Shown here: in pieces, positions 1 through 8,733 of the stretch
Numbering within the stretch: the stretch's first letter is position 1
Layout of the letters: the number at the start of each line of letters is the position of its first letter
DNA from: Corynebacterium accolens
Lineage (GTDB): Bacteria > Actinomycetota > Actinomycetes > Mycobacteriales > Mycobacteriaceae
DNA length: 13,980 nt
Direction: 5' to 3'
Assembly: GCF_030515985.1 (NCBI RefSeq)
Contig: NZ_CP100376.1
Location: 2,188,502-2,202,481 of the forward strand
Made by a program: the position numbers and the translations under genes
Notes under the pieces: generated by a model
What the model was told of the DNA's origin: nothing
What the model saw: the letters and a program-made list of their open reading frames with translations, nothing else
Databases searched by the model: none

Positions 1-393
1 GGCGCACAGGCTGCGCTTGAGCTCGCCGCCTTCCCACAGCGCGAAGCCCGCATAGTCCTCGTCCGCGTTGCTAACAAGCGCGATAACCCGCTGGGCGGGG
101 ACTGCGTTTAAGAGGTCGTTCGGCAGTTGGGAGAGCAGGACGGACTCGCCCTCGCAGACCGTTTGCACCACAGTAATGCCCGGGTAGCCGCCGATGTAGT
201 ATTCATTCGGATCCGTCTGCGCGGAGCGGTTGAGGGGGAATTGCCCAATCGGGGTGACCGGGAACTTGGGGTTGAGCTGGGCTAGGAACTTGCGGCCGAA
301 CCCGCGGTCCGCCTTGGGCTCGGTTTTGAGAACCTCTTCGGCGCCGGGCTTGGAGATGTACCACAGCGTGAGAACGGCATGAGAGATGTCCAC
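1..393 (-). CDS. DUF6928 family protein, C-terminus cut by window edge
   Basis: The reverse strand is open from a GTG at 393 to the window edge, giving 131 residues beginning V/M-DISHAVLTLWYISKPG. The motifs NEYYIGGYPGITVVQT (about residues 64-79) and LVSNADEDYAGFALWEGG (about 106-123) match my recollection of the actinobacterial DUF6928 family, whose function is unknown. There is no signal peptide or obvious membrane segment, so it is probably cytosolic. The start lies only 3 bp after the sepH stop, and a GAGG-type ribosome binding site sits inside the end of sepH. The two genes are therefore very likely co-transcribed and translationally coupled. ATG-only gene callers would miss this gene because it uses GTG. 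The C-terminus is outside the window. Family assignment is from remembered motif similarity, not a search. Confidence 0.8.
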   Translation of the reverse strand, partial: MDISHAVLTLWYISKPGAEEVLKTEPKADRGFGRKFLAQLNPKFPVTPIGQFPLNRSAQTDPNEYYIGGYPGITVVQTVCEGESVLLSQLPNDLLNAVPAQRVIALVSNADEDYAGFALWEGGELKRSLCA

Positions 394-396
394 TGT

Positions 397-1245
397 TTAG
401 TCCCTCGGGCGCTTGGTATTGGAGCGAACGCCCAAAAGCACGTCCTCCCAGTGCGGGGTCACGGCCTTGCGGCGGCGCTTCGAGGGCTTGGATTCGGAGG
501 ACGGATTCTGCAGGAATTCCTCTTCTTCCGTCTCCTCGCTGGAACCGGAAATATCGGTGACATTGGCGGGCTGATCGCCGTCAATGGCTTCGTCATAGCG
601 GCCGCTGCCCAATGAGGTTAGCGAGCGCACCGGCTGTACGAAGTCCGGGTCCGTAAGGTCTGCCGCGACCGAGTTGCGGGCCTCAACCGTAGCGGGCGAG
701 GACATGGACTGCTTGAAGGTCCACTCCGCCTCGTTTTCAGAAAGGCCCGCCTTCCAGGTCACGCGCACAACCCACGGCTCGCCTTGGTGGCGGTAGGCAT
801 CCCACGTGGACTCCGAGAGGGAGTGGCCACGGGCGGCAAAGGAGCTTGCCAGTACCTCCCACAGGGTGAGCTTGGCCGGGCCGTCTTCGCGCACCGGGTG
901 GGCCTGCTTGGACACCTCAGAAATGCGGTTGCGCTCCAGCATGACTGGGTAGGCAAAGGGCTCGATGCGCGATTCATCGACGTGCATCTCTTCCGCGAGC
1001 TCCGCGGTGGAGGCACCGGCACGAATGCGGTTTTGGATCTCTGCCGGCCGGATCTGCTTTTCTTCCTCTTCGTGGGAGGGCTTGGGCATCGGCGCTAGCT
1101 TTGGCGGCTCCGGCTTGCTAGCGGTGGGCGTGAGGGCGGAACGCAGCTCATCGGTGATGGGAAGGGAAAACTCTTCGCCTTCTTCGGTGCGTAGCACCAA
1201 TGAGTCTTCGCTCGATTCGCTGTCAACGAGAAACAGCTCGCGCAT
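397..1245 (-). CDS. sepH: SepH-like cell division regulator (DUF3071)
   Basis: A 282-residue protein with the layout of actinobacterial SepH. It has a short conserved N-terminus (MRELFLVDSES), an acidic/proline linker at about 40-65, and a helix-turn-helix-like segment at about 68-115 (IQNRIRAGASTAELAEEMHVDES). A low-complexity acidic region (about 235-252) precedes a basic C-terminal motif, RRRKAVTPHWEDVLLGVRS (257-275). In Streptomyces and mycobacteria SepH binds FtsZ through the DUF3071/HTH region and stimulates filament assembly during septation; the conserved C-terminal motif with a central Trp is a family hallmark. A good ribosome binding site (AAGGAG) precedes the ATG. The gene is followed by a DUF6928 gene 3 bp later. 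It lies downstream of serC but is separated by a hairpin terminator and has its own weak promoter candidate. The role is inferred from the family. Confidence 0.88.
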   Translation of the reverse strand: MRELFLVDSESSEDSLVLRTEEGEEFSLPITDELRSALTPTASKPEPPKLAPMPKPSHEEEEKQIRPAEIQNRIRAGASTAELAEEMHVDESRIEPFAYPVMLERNRISEVSKQAHPVREDGPAKLTLWEVLASSFAARGHSLSESTWDAYRHQGEPWVVRVTWKAGLSENEAEWTFKQSMSSPATVEARNSVAADLTDPDFVQPVRSLTSLGSGRYDEAIDGDQPANVTDISGSSEETEEEEFLQNPSSESKPSKRRRKAVTPHWEDVLLGVRSNTKRPRD

Positions 1246-1297
1246 AGTGTGGCGCTCCTTTGCCTATCGACGGAAGGACGGATCTGTGATGCAGTCA

Positions 1298-1303
1298 ACT
1301 ATA
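1298..1303 (-). promoter_or_regulatory. Possible -10 box for sepH
   Basis: The reverse strand reads TATAGT here, fitting the corynebacterial TANANT -10 pattern. It would give a transcript start near 1291 and a leader of about 45 nt before the sepH ATG. No good -35 box is visible at the expected distance because that position falls in the serC terminator loop. The call is tentative. Confidence 0.35.
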
Positions 1304-1308
1304 ACGCG

Positions 1309-1340
1309 AAAAGGCCCCGCGCCATGCGAGGCGGCGGGGC
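1309..1340 (-). terminator. Intrinsic terminator of serC
   Basis: On the reverse strand, 11 nt after the serC stop, GCCCCGC (1340-1334) can pair with GCGGGGC (1320-1314). The intervening 13 nt can form extra G-C pairs. The stem is followed by CTTTT (1313-1309). This should end the serC transcript and separate it from sepH. Confidence 0.75.
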
Positions 1341-1351
1341 ATGTTGATCAC

Positions 1352-3912
<2,561 letters not shown>

Positions 3913-3920
<8 letters not shown>

Positions 3921-3931
3921 ATAGCGCTTTT
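3913..3931 (+). terminator. Short terminator hairpin overlapping the gltA stop codon
   Basis: AGCGCT (3913-3918) pairs with a second AGCGCT (3923-3928) across the loop AAAT, and the T run 3928-3931 follows. The left arm and loop include the last codons and the TAA stop of gltA. It is a compact candidate intrinsic terminator, with a second larger hairpin at 3946-3992 downstream. Confidence 0.6.
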
Positions 3932-3942
3932 GGTCGCCCCAA

Positions 3943-3972
3943 TTCAACCGAATCGGGCTTGAGCACTATAAT
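3943..3972 (+). promoter_or_regulatory. Candidate promoter of the FKBP gene
   Basis: A perfect TATAAT (3967-3972) followed by TGG fits the corynebacterial extended -10 pattern. The best -35 candidate is the weak TTCAAC (3943-3948), 18 bp upstream. Transcription would start near 3979 and leave a leader of about 63 nt ending in the strong ribosome binding site AAGGAG (4026-4031). The whole element lies inside a hairpin-forming sequence. Confidence 0.55.
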
Positions 3973-3992
3973 TGGTGCAGCTCGGTTCGGTT
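3946..3992. repeat. Long imperfect inverted repeat with TATAAT in its loop
   Basis: The left arm 3946-3959 (AACCGAATCGGGCT) pairs with the right arm 3979-3992 (AGCTCGGTTCGGTT), with only two G-U wobbles. After a 3-nt bulge (TGA) it continues as GCAC (3963-3966) with GTGC (3975-3978). The 8-nt loop is TATAATTG. In RNA this is an 18-bp hairpin ending in UUU, so it may back up gltA termination. In DNA it frames the candidate -10 box of the next gene. Confidence 0.75.
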
Positions 3993-4041
3993 TCATTGCG
4001 ACCGCACGAACAAACTAGATTTCCCAAGGAGACTAATCCCC

Positions 4042-4401
4042 ATGGATAAACCTGTTATTGAAGCCCAGTCTGGCCCAGCGCCGACCGACCTCGTCATCGA
4101 GGACATCGTCGTAGGCGATGGCGCTGAAGCCAAGCCTGGTGGCGTAGTGGAGGTCCACTACGTTGGCGCCGAATATGAGACCAACCAAGAATTCGATTCC
4201 TCGTGGGACCGTGGCCAGTCCATCGAGTTCCCACTGACCGGTCTCATTGCCGGCTGGCAAGAGGGCATCCCGGGAATGAAGGTAGGCGGTCGCCGTCAAC
4301 TCATCATCCCGCCGGAAAAGGCCTACGGCCCCGCCGGCGGTGCGCACCCGCTGTCCGGCCGCACCTTGGTCTTTATCATTGACCTCATCCGCGCCGACTA
4401 A
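4042..4401 (+). CDS. FKBP-type peptidyl-prolyl cis-trans isomerase
   Basis: A 119-residue single-domain FKBP that accelerates cis-trans isomerisation of X-Pro bonds during protein folding. No signal peptide or membrane segment is visible, so it should be cytosolic. Hallmarks are VEVHYVG (36-42), EFDSSWDRG (50-58, holding the conserved active-site Asp), GLIAGWQEGIPGMKVGGRRQ (67-86) and IPPEKAYG (89-96), followed by the closing strand TLVFIIDLI. This is nearly the entire human FKBP12-type core, with only a short N-terminal extension. The start is set by AAGGAG 10 nt upstream of ATG 4042. It is flanked by terminators on both sides and seems to be a single-gene unit. From memory the same gene follows gltA in C. 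glutamicum, where it is called fkpA. Confidence 0.95.
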   Translation: MDKPVIEAQSGPAPTDLVIEDIVVGDGAEAKPGGVVEVHYVGAEYETNQEFDSSWDRGQSIEFPLTGLIAGWQEGIPGMKVGGRRQLIIPPEKAYGPAGGAHPLSGRTLVFIIDLIRAD

Positions 4402-4420
4402 GCTGCGCTAAAAATCGTTG

Positions 4421-4451
4421 AACCGGCTCTCCTTAAAGGGAGCCGGTTTTT
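4421..4451 (+). terminator. Intrinsic terminator of the FKBP gene
   Basis: AACCGGCTC (4421-4429) pairs with GAGCCGGTT (4440-4448). A bulged T then leads to CC/GG pairing around the loop TTAAA. The right arm runs into five T residues (4447-4451). This is a classic strong terminator. Confidence 0.92.
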
Positions 4452-4520
4452 CGTTGTGTAGTGGCAGTCAGTTCCCGCAAGGGGCCGCATAAGACGAGAA
4501 ACTGGGGCACAATGGGAATT

Positions 4521-5375
4521 ATGACTGTGCCAACTATTTCATTCAATGATGACCGCGAGATGCCCCAGCTTGGACTGGGCACCTACAAACTCAATGACGA
4601 TGAGTGCATTCGCGTAGTCCGCGAAGCCATTGACTTGGGCTACCGCCACTTTGATACGGCGACGCTGTACAAGAACGAAGAGGCATTGGGTACTGCGCTC
4701 AAACAAGCCATTGACGCGGGCGACGTCACCCGCGAGGACCTGTTTATTACCTCCAAGGTCTGGCACTCTCACCACGGCGCGCAGAAGGCGGAACAGGCCT
4801 TCCAGGAATCCATGGAGAAGCTGAAGCTGGATTACTTGGACCTGTACCTCATCCACTGGCCGTGGCGACAGGGTGGGCTGTATGTGGAGACTTTCGAATC
4901 CATTGCCCGCCTGCAGGGGATGGGGCAAATCGCTTCCATCGGTGTCGCTAATTTCTACGAAGAGGTCCTCGAGGACCTTATTGACAAGACCGGCATTACC
5001 CCGGTGCTCAACCAAGTGGAGCTGCACCCTGGGTTCACCCAGCCGGAGCTGCGCGAGTTCCACCACAAGCACGGCATCGTGACCGAGGCGTGGTCTCCGC
5101 TGGCGCGCGGTGTGGTGCTTAATAACCCGGAGATTGAAAAGATTGCCGCCGCGCATGAGGCTACCGAGGGGCAGGTAGTACTGGCGTACCTGATGGCCAA
5201 GGGCATTTCCGTTATTCCGAAGTCTGCCCGCAGTGAGCGGCTCAAGGAGAACCTGGCCGCCGCGGAGCTGGAGCTGGGCAAGGATGAAATCACGGCGATT
5301 GACTCCTTGGAAGGTCAAGAAGGTTTTGGCCGCATGTTTAATGATCCCCGTGAATTCCCGGGCGCGGAGGGCTAA
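4521..5375 (+). CDS. Aldo/keto reductase, 2,5-diketo-gluconate reductase-like
   Basis: A 284-residue NADPH-dependent aldo/keto reductase (AKR) barrel. The catalytic tetrad is visible: D45 and Y50 in HFDTATLYKNEE, K79 in FITSKVW, and H112 in YLIHWPW. The cofactor end includes GVANF (141-145), NQVELHP (164-170) and the phosphate-binding segment VIPKSARSERLKEN (231-244). It belongs to the subgroup that includes corynebacterial 2,5-diketo-D-gluconate reductases; the true substrate, a small aldehyde or ketone, cannot be told. The frame could start at 4461, but those 20 extra residues are not AKR-like, so I choose ATG 4521. CACAAT (4508-4513) just upstream could be a -10 box giving a leaderless start. 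Strong terminators lie on both sides, so it is likely monocistronic. From memory, C. glutamicum has an accD-type gene at this place. Confidence 0.92.
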   Translation: MTVPTISFNDDREMPQLGLGTYKLNDDECIRVVREAIDLGYRHFDTATLYKNEEALGTALKQAIDAGDVTREDLFITSKVWHSHHGAQKAEQAFQESMEKLKLDYLDLYLIHWPWRQGGLYVETFESIARLQGMGQIASIGVANFYEEVLEDLIDKTGITPVLNQVELHPGFTQPELREFHHKHGIVTEAWSPLARGVVLNNPEIEKIAAAHEATEGQVVLAYLMAKGISVIPKSARSERLKENLAAAELELGKDEITAIDSLEGQEGFGRMFNDPREFPGAEG

Positions 5376-5396
5376 GAAAGCACTCTCGGGCGAAGG

Positions 5397-5428
5397 AGCC
5401 ACCGGCGACGGCGTCGTCGGTGGCTTTT
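5397..5428 (+). terminator. Intrinsic terminator of the aldo/keto reductase gene
   Basis: AGCCACCGGCGAC (5397-5409) pairs with GTCGTCGGTGGCT (5413-5425) around the triloop GGC with one G-U pair. The right arm ends in TTTT (5425-5428). It is very stable and starts 21 nt after the stop codon. Confidence 0.92.
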
Positions 5429-5770
5429 GCTGTGCAGGATGGCTGAGTGGGCGAGTACGTGCTGGTTAAGGCACTCACCTCGCTGATAGGTGGTTCCTTT
5501 CGCGCCGCCTTCACTGATTAGTTAACGTCTGGTTAACAAAATTTGCGAACGCGTTAAACCTGGGATGGAGGGGGTGATTTGCATAGAATATTAGCCCAGT
5601 TCACCGGAACCTATCGGGCTAAAAGGGGGGAGTTTTTGTGGGATGTATTGGCAATATTTACTGCTTTGCAAAGATTGTTCTGTATCTTACATATCAACGC
5701 GGGTAGTGATGAACAACACATTGCGCCTCGTTTGTACAGAACCTCTCTCACCCAAGGAGACAACCCTTCT
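5429..5770 (+). promoter_or_regulatory. Regulatory region of the DUF485-mctC operon
   Basis: This 342-bp stretch has no convincing gene. It holds paired GTTAAC palindromes (5521-5526, 5532-5537), a RamA-like G run AGGGGGT (5569-5575), a possible -10 TAGAAT (5584-5589), an inverted repeat TTAGCCC/GGGCTAA (5591-5622) and a second G run (5624-5631). Further on are CTTTGCAAAG (5664-5673), an excellent core match to the RamB motif, and AGTGA-TGAACA-ACACA (5705-5720), a GlxR-like site with 8 of 10 conserved positions. AAGGAG (5754-5759) is the ribosome binding site. In C. glutamicum mctC is known to respond to RamA and RamB. The exact promoter is unclear. Confidence 0.55.
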
Positions 5771-6118
5771 ATGAGTGATACAACTGCTCCAGTCGAGCGT
5801 CGTGAGCTTACGGCAGCCGACTACATAGAAATGCGCGATAGCGAAGAGTTTGGCGAGTTGCGCAGCGCTTATCGTAGTTTCACTTTTCCCATGACCGTCG
5901 CGTTTTTCGTGTGGTACATCGTCTACGTGCTCACCGCCGTGTTTGCGCCTGATTTTATGGCCATTGAGCTTGGCGATGGCGGCTGGAACGTCGGCCTCGT
6001 CTTCGGCCTGGCCCAGTTCCTGACCACGTTCATCATTACCTGGATTTACGTGAAATACGCCAATAAGAATATTCAGCCTAAATCGGTTGCTATTCGCGAG
6101 AAGTTGGAGGCCAAGTAA
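5771..6118 (+). CDS. DUF485 membrane protein, partner of the monocarboxylate symporter
   Basis: A 115-residue protein of the DUF485 (YjcH) family. Its cytosolic N-terminus (about 1-38) is followed by two membrane helices, about 40-59 (PMTVAFFVWYIVYVLTAVFA) and 72-94. A short charged tail ends in KLEAK. The sequence SEEFGELRSAYRSFTFPMT just before the first helix is typical of the family. DUF485 genes sit directly upstream of acetate/monocarboxylate sodium-solute symporters in many bacteria; the molecular role is not established and may be assembly or modulation of the transporter. The start is ATG 5771 with AAGGAG 11 nt upstream; the frame is open further upstream but that sequence looks like leader. 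Its stop codon directly abuts the mctC ATG, with no gap, so the pair is one translationally coupled operon. Confidence 0.9.
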   Translation: MSDTTAPVERRELTAADYIEMRDSEEFGELRSAYRSFTFPMTVAFFVWYIVYVLTAVFAPDFMAIELGDGGWNVGLVFGLAQFLTTFIITWIYVKYANKNIQPKSVAIREKLEAK

Positions 6119-7762
6119 ATGACTACCACTTACCTTGCACAAGAAACTTCTGCCGGTAACCCGATTCTGAATATCTCCATCTTCGGCATCTTCCTCGTGG
6201 TTACCATGGCCGTCGTGTTGCGCGCCGGCAAGTCCACGAAGAAGGCGTCTGACTTCTATACCGGTGGTGGCTCGTTCTCCGGCCGCCAGAATGGCTTGGC
6301 TATCTCCGGTGACTACCTTTCTGCGGCATCCTTCCTCGGCATCGTCGGTGCGGTGGCGCTTAACGGCTACGACGGATTTTTGTACTCCGTCGGCTTCTTC
6401 GTCGCCTGGCTCGTGGCCCTGATGCTCGTGGCCGAGCCGATGCGTAACGTGGGCCGCTTTACCATGGCGGACGTTTTGTCCTTCCGCCTGAAGCAAAAGC
6501 CGGTGCGCGTGGCCGCGTCCATTGCCACGCTCTTCGTGACGCTATTCTACCTCATTGCCCAGATGGCCGGCGCCGGTTCGCTGGTGGCCGTGCTGCTGAA
6601 CATCCATGACTTTAAGTGGCAGGCAGTCGTCGTTGGCATCGTCGGCGTGCTGATGATCCTCTATGTCTTGGTCGGCGGCATGAAGGGCACGACCTACGTG
6701 CAGATGATTAAGGCCGTCTTGCTGGTGACCGGTGTGGTCATCATGTGCATCATGGTGTTTGTCTCACTGCGCGGTGGCTTCAGCAACATGTTCAGCACCG
6801 CTATTGATATGCACGCGTCGTCTGATTACCTCCATGAAAAGGGCTATGAGGCTAAGGAAATCATGGAGCCGGGCCTGAAGTACGGTGGCTCTACCGCCGC
6901 TAAGCTGGACTTCATCTCCTTGGGTATGTCCCTCGTGCTGGGTGTGGGCGGCTTGCCACACGTTCTGATGCGCTTCTACACCGTGCCCACCGCCGTTGAG
7001 GCTCGTCGCTCCGTGACCTGGGCCATCGTTATCATCGGTGCCTTCTACCTGATGACCCTGATTCTGGGCTACGGTGCAGCCGCACTGGTTGGCCCGGACC
7101 GCATCCTGAACGCACCGGGTGGCGCGAACGCCGCGGCACCGCTGCTGGCACTGGAAATCGGTGGCTCCATCTTCATGGCCATTATTTCCGCCGTGGCCTT
7201 TGCTACCGTGCTCGCCGTGGTGGCGGGCCTGGCGATTACCGCCTCCGCCTCCATTGCGCACGATATCTACCACGCGGTTATTCGCAACGGTGAGTCCACC
7301 GAGGCAGAGCAGGTGCGCGTCTCGCAGGCTACCGTGGTGGTGCTGGGTATCGTCTCCATTATCTTGGGCATCTTGGCGATGACCCAGAACGTGGCCTTCC
7401 TGGTCTCCCTGGCCTTCGCAGTGGCGGCATCGGCTAACCTGCCGACCATCCTGTACTCGCTGTACTGGCGCCGCTTCAACACCGCGGGTGCCGTGGCCTC
7501 CATGTATACCGGTGTTGTCTCCTGCTTGGTCCTCATCTTCTTCTCTCCAGCGGTATCCGGCACCGAAAGCGCCATGTTCCCGAACGCGGACTGGGCGATC
7601 TTCCCGCTGACCTCGCCGGGTCTGGTCAGTATCCCGCTGTCCTTCTTCGTCGGTTGGTTCGTATCCATCGTGACCAAGCCGGACAACTTGGACGAGTTGG
7701 CGGCAGAGATGGAGGTTCGTTCCTTGACCGGTGTGGGCGTCGAGGCCCCAGTCCAGCACTAA
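6119..7762 (+). CDS. mctC: Monocarboxylate (acetate/pyruvate/propionate) symporter MctC
   Basis: A 547-residue sodium:solute symporter (SSS) family protein with about 13 membrane helices. Family signatures are GGGSFSGRQNGLAISGDYLS (49-68), the YVLVGGMKGTTYVQMIKAVLL region (182-202), GGLPHVLMRFYTVP (277-290) and the helix around AVAFATVLAVVAGLAITASA (358-377). The order and length match acetate permease ActP and the corynebacterial MctC, which carries acetate, propionate and pyruvate inward. A hydrophilic loop (about 218-262) contains several charged residues, as in ActP-type proteins. GGAGG inside the end of the DUF485 gene (6106-6110) serves the ATG, which begins directly after that gene's TAA. 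The substrate range is inferred from similarity and the DUF485 neighbour. Regulation by carbon source is suggested by the upstream region. Confidence 0.93.
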   Translation: MTTTYLAQETSAGNPILNISIFGIFLVVTMAVVLRAGKSTKKASDFYTGGGSFSGRQNGLAISGDYLSAASFLGIVGAVALNGYDGFLYSVGFFVAWLVALMLVAEPMRNVGRFTMADVLSFRLKQKPVRVAASIATLFVTLFYLIAQMAGAGSLVAVLLNIHDFKWQAVVVGIVGVLMILYVLVGGMKGTTYVQMIKAVLLVTGVVIMCIMVFVSLRGGFSNMFSTAIDMHASSDYLHEKGYEAKEIMEPGLKYGGSTAAKLDFISLGMSLVLGVGGLPHVLMRFYTVPTAVEARRSVTWAIVIIGAFYLMTLILGYGAAALVGPDRILNAPGGANAAAPLLALEIGGSIFMAIISAVAFATVLAVVAGLAITASASIAHDIYHAVIRNGESTEAEQVRVSQATVVVLGIVSIILGILAMTQNVAFLVSLAFAVAASANLPTILYSLYWRRFNTAGAVASMYTGVVSCLVLIFFSPAVSGTESAMFPNADWAIFPLTSPGLVSIPLSFFVGWFVSIVTKPDNLDELAAEMEVRSLTGVGVEAPVQH

Positions 7763-7779
7763 TTGCCCGAAAGGTAGCA

Positions 7780-7793
7780 ATTACCGGTAATAT
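7780..7793 (+). promoter_or_regulatory. Palindrome overlapping a -10-like box of the lipoprotein gene
   Basis: ATTACCGGTAAT (7780-7791) is a perfect 12-bp palindrome. It overlaps TAATAT (7788-7793), a possible -10 box whose start site would fall at or next to the GTG start at 7802. A second inverted repeat, AATTGC (7761-7766) with GCAATT (7777-7782), begins in the mctC stop codon and overlaps the palindrome. No ribosome binding site is seen, so a leaderless transcript with an operator is plausible. Confidence 0.5.
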
Positions 7794-7801
7794 GGTTCGA
7801 C

Positions 7802-8731
7802 GTGTTTAATCCGTCCTCTCTCAACGCGGCGGCATCAGTAAAGGCTGGTGCCGCCCTTGCCGTGTGCATGCTTGCCTGCTCTACGGTTGCTGGGTGCAGC
7901 AATAGCGAGCGAGATAGCACCGCCAAAGCCGAAGACACCACGATTACCGCGCATAGGGCGGCAAAGGTGCCCCCGCGCATCAATGAGTTCCTCAAGGGGG
8001 ATGAGGACCATTCCATTAGCTATATTCGCCTGCACGATGGCATGTATATGGGCTCTGCGGCAGAACACGATCCCCGCCCGGCGCTTAGCCTCATCAAGCT
8101 CTACATCGCCACCTACGTCATTGAACAGGGTGAGTACGAAGACAAGTACGAGGCGCTCGGCATGATCGCCAGCTCTTCTGATAAGAGCGCCGAGGAGCTG
8201 TTTAAGAAGTACCCGGATTCCATCGATAAGATTGCCAAGGAATACGATCTGGAATCCACCAAGGCGGGCGAGACCTGGGGCTATTCGGAAACCTCCACCT
8301 ATGACGTGGCCAGCTTTATCTCGCAGCTCATCAAGCGCGATGAAACCCATCCCGTGCTGGTGGCGATGTCGCACGCGGATCCAGTCTCAGAAGATGGTTA
8401 TGACCAGGATTATGGCACCGCGAAGCTTTCTAATGTCGTGGGCAGCAAGTGGGGCTGGTCCAACGATAAGTCCATCAATTCCTCGGTGTCCTTTGGTAAA
8501 AACTTCGTCGCCGCGGCCTCCATTAATGGCTCTGCCGATGACCTCACGGACTACGTCAAGAGTGAGATCAATGGTGAGAACCTGGGCAAGGCCACCGAGC
8601 GGTTTCTGAAGTACAAGGACGGCGAGGACGTCCCGCCCATCGAGACAACCTCAAAGAAGCCGACCTCGAGCGAGAAAAAGGACAAGGACAAAAAGGACGA
8701 AAAGAAGTCCTCCGAGCCCAAGGGGAAATAG
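7802..8731 (+). CDS. Lipoprotein with a degenerate beta-lactamase-like domain
   Basis: A 309-residue exported protein. Its lipoprotein signal peptide ends in the lipobox VAGC, with C32 as the lipidated residue. The mature part resembles compact serine beta-lactamase/PBP-fold proteins such as mycobacterial LppW. It has an SxxK motif (SLIK, S96 to K99) starting a helix, an SDN-like SDKSAEELF (S126-D127-K128), and GSKWGWS (214-220) where the KTG motif is expected. KTG is replaced by KWG, SDN by SDK, and the first two motifs are only 30 residues apart instead of about 60. It may therefore bind peptidoglycan-like ligands without hydrolysing beta-lactams. The C-terminus (about 282-309) is a lysine/serine-rich tail. 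The start is GTG with no ribosome binding site. Function is unproven; the fold call is from motif pattern only. Confidence 0.75.
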   Translation: MFNPSSLNAAASVKAGAALAVCMLACSTVAGCSNSERDSTAKAEDTTITAHRAAKVPPRINEFLKGDEDHSISYIRLHDGMYMGSAAEHDPRPALSLIKLYIATYVIEQGEYEDKYEALGMIASSSDKSAEELFKKYPDSIDKIAKEYDLESTKAGETWGYSETSTYDVASFISQLIKRDETHPVLVAMSHADPVSEDGYDQDYGTAKLSNVVGSKWGWSNDKSINSSVSFGKNFVAAASINGSADDLTDYVKSEINGENLGKATERFLKYKDGEDVPPIETTSKKPTSSEKKDKDKKDEKKSSEPKGK

Positions 8732-8733
8732 GC

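Noticed and set aside
4539..5402. 287-codon open frame antisense to the aldo/keto reductase gene
   Set aside because: It covers a well-supported reductase with intact active site and would begin inside its terminator; no independent evidence.
5429..5770. A small gene or riboswitch in the long leader before the DUF485 gene
   Set aside because: No open frame with ribosome binding site and no recognised riboswitch core; the conserved-looking parts are short protein-binding type motifs.
5687..6496. 269-codon open frame antisense to the DUF485 gene and the start of mctC
   Set aside because: Shadow of two coupled genes; composition is G/H/E-rich and no motif is recognisable.
6764..7780. 338-codon open frame antisense to mctC
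   Set aside because: The product is rich in G, H, Q and D without hydrophobic core or known motifs, as expected for the shadow of a membrane protein gene.
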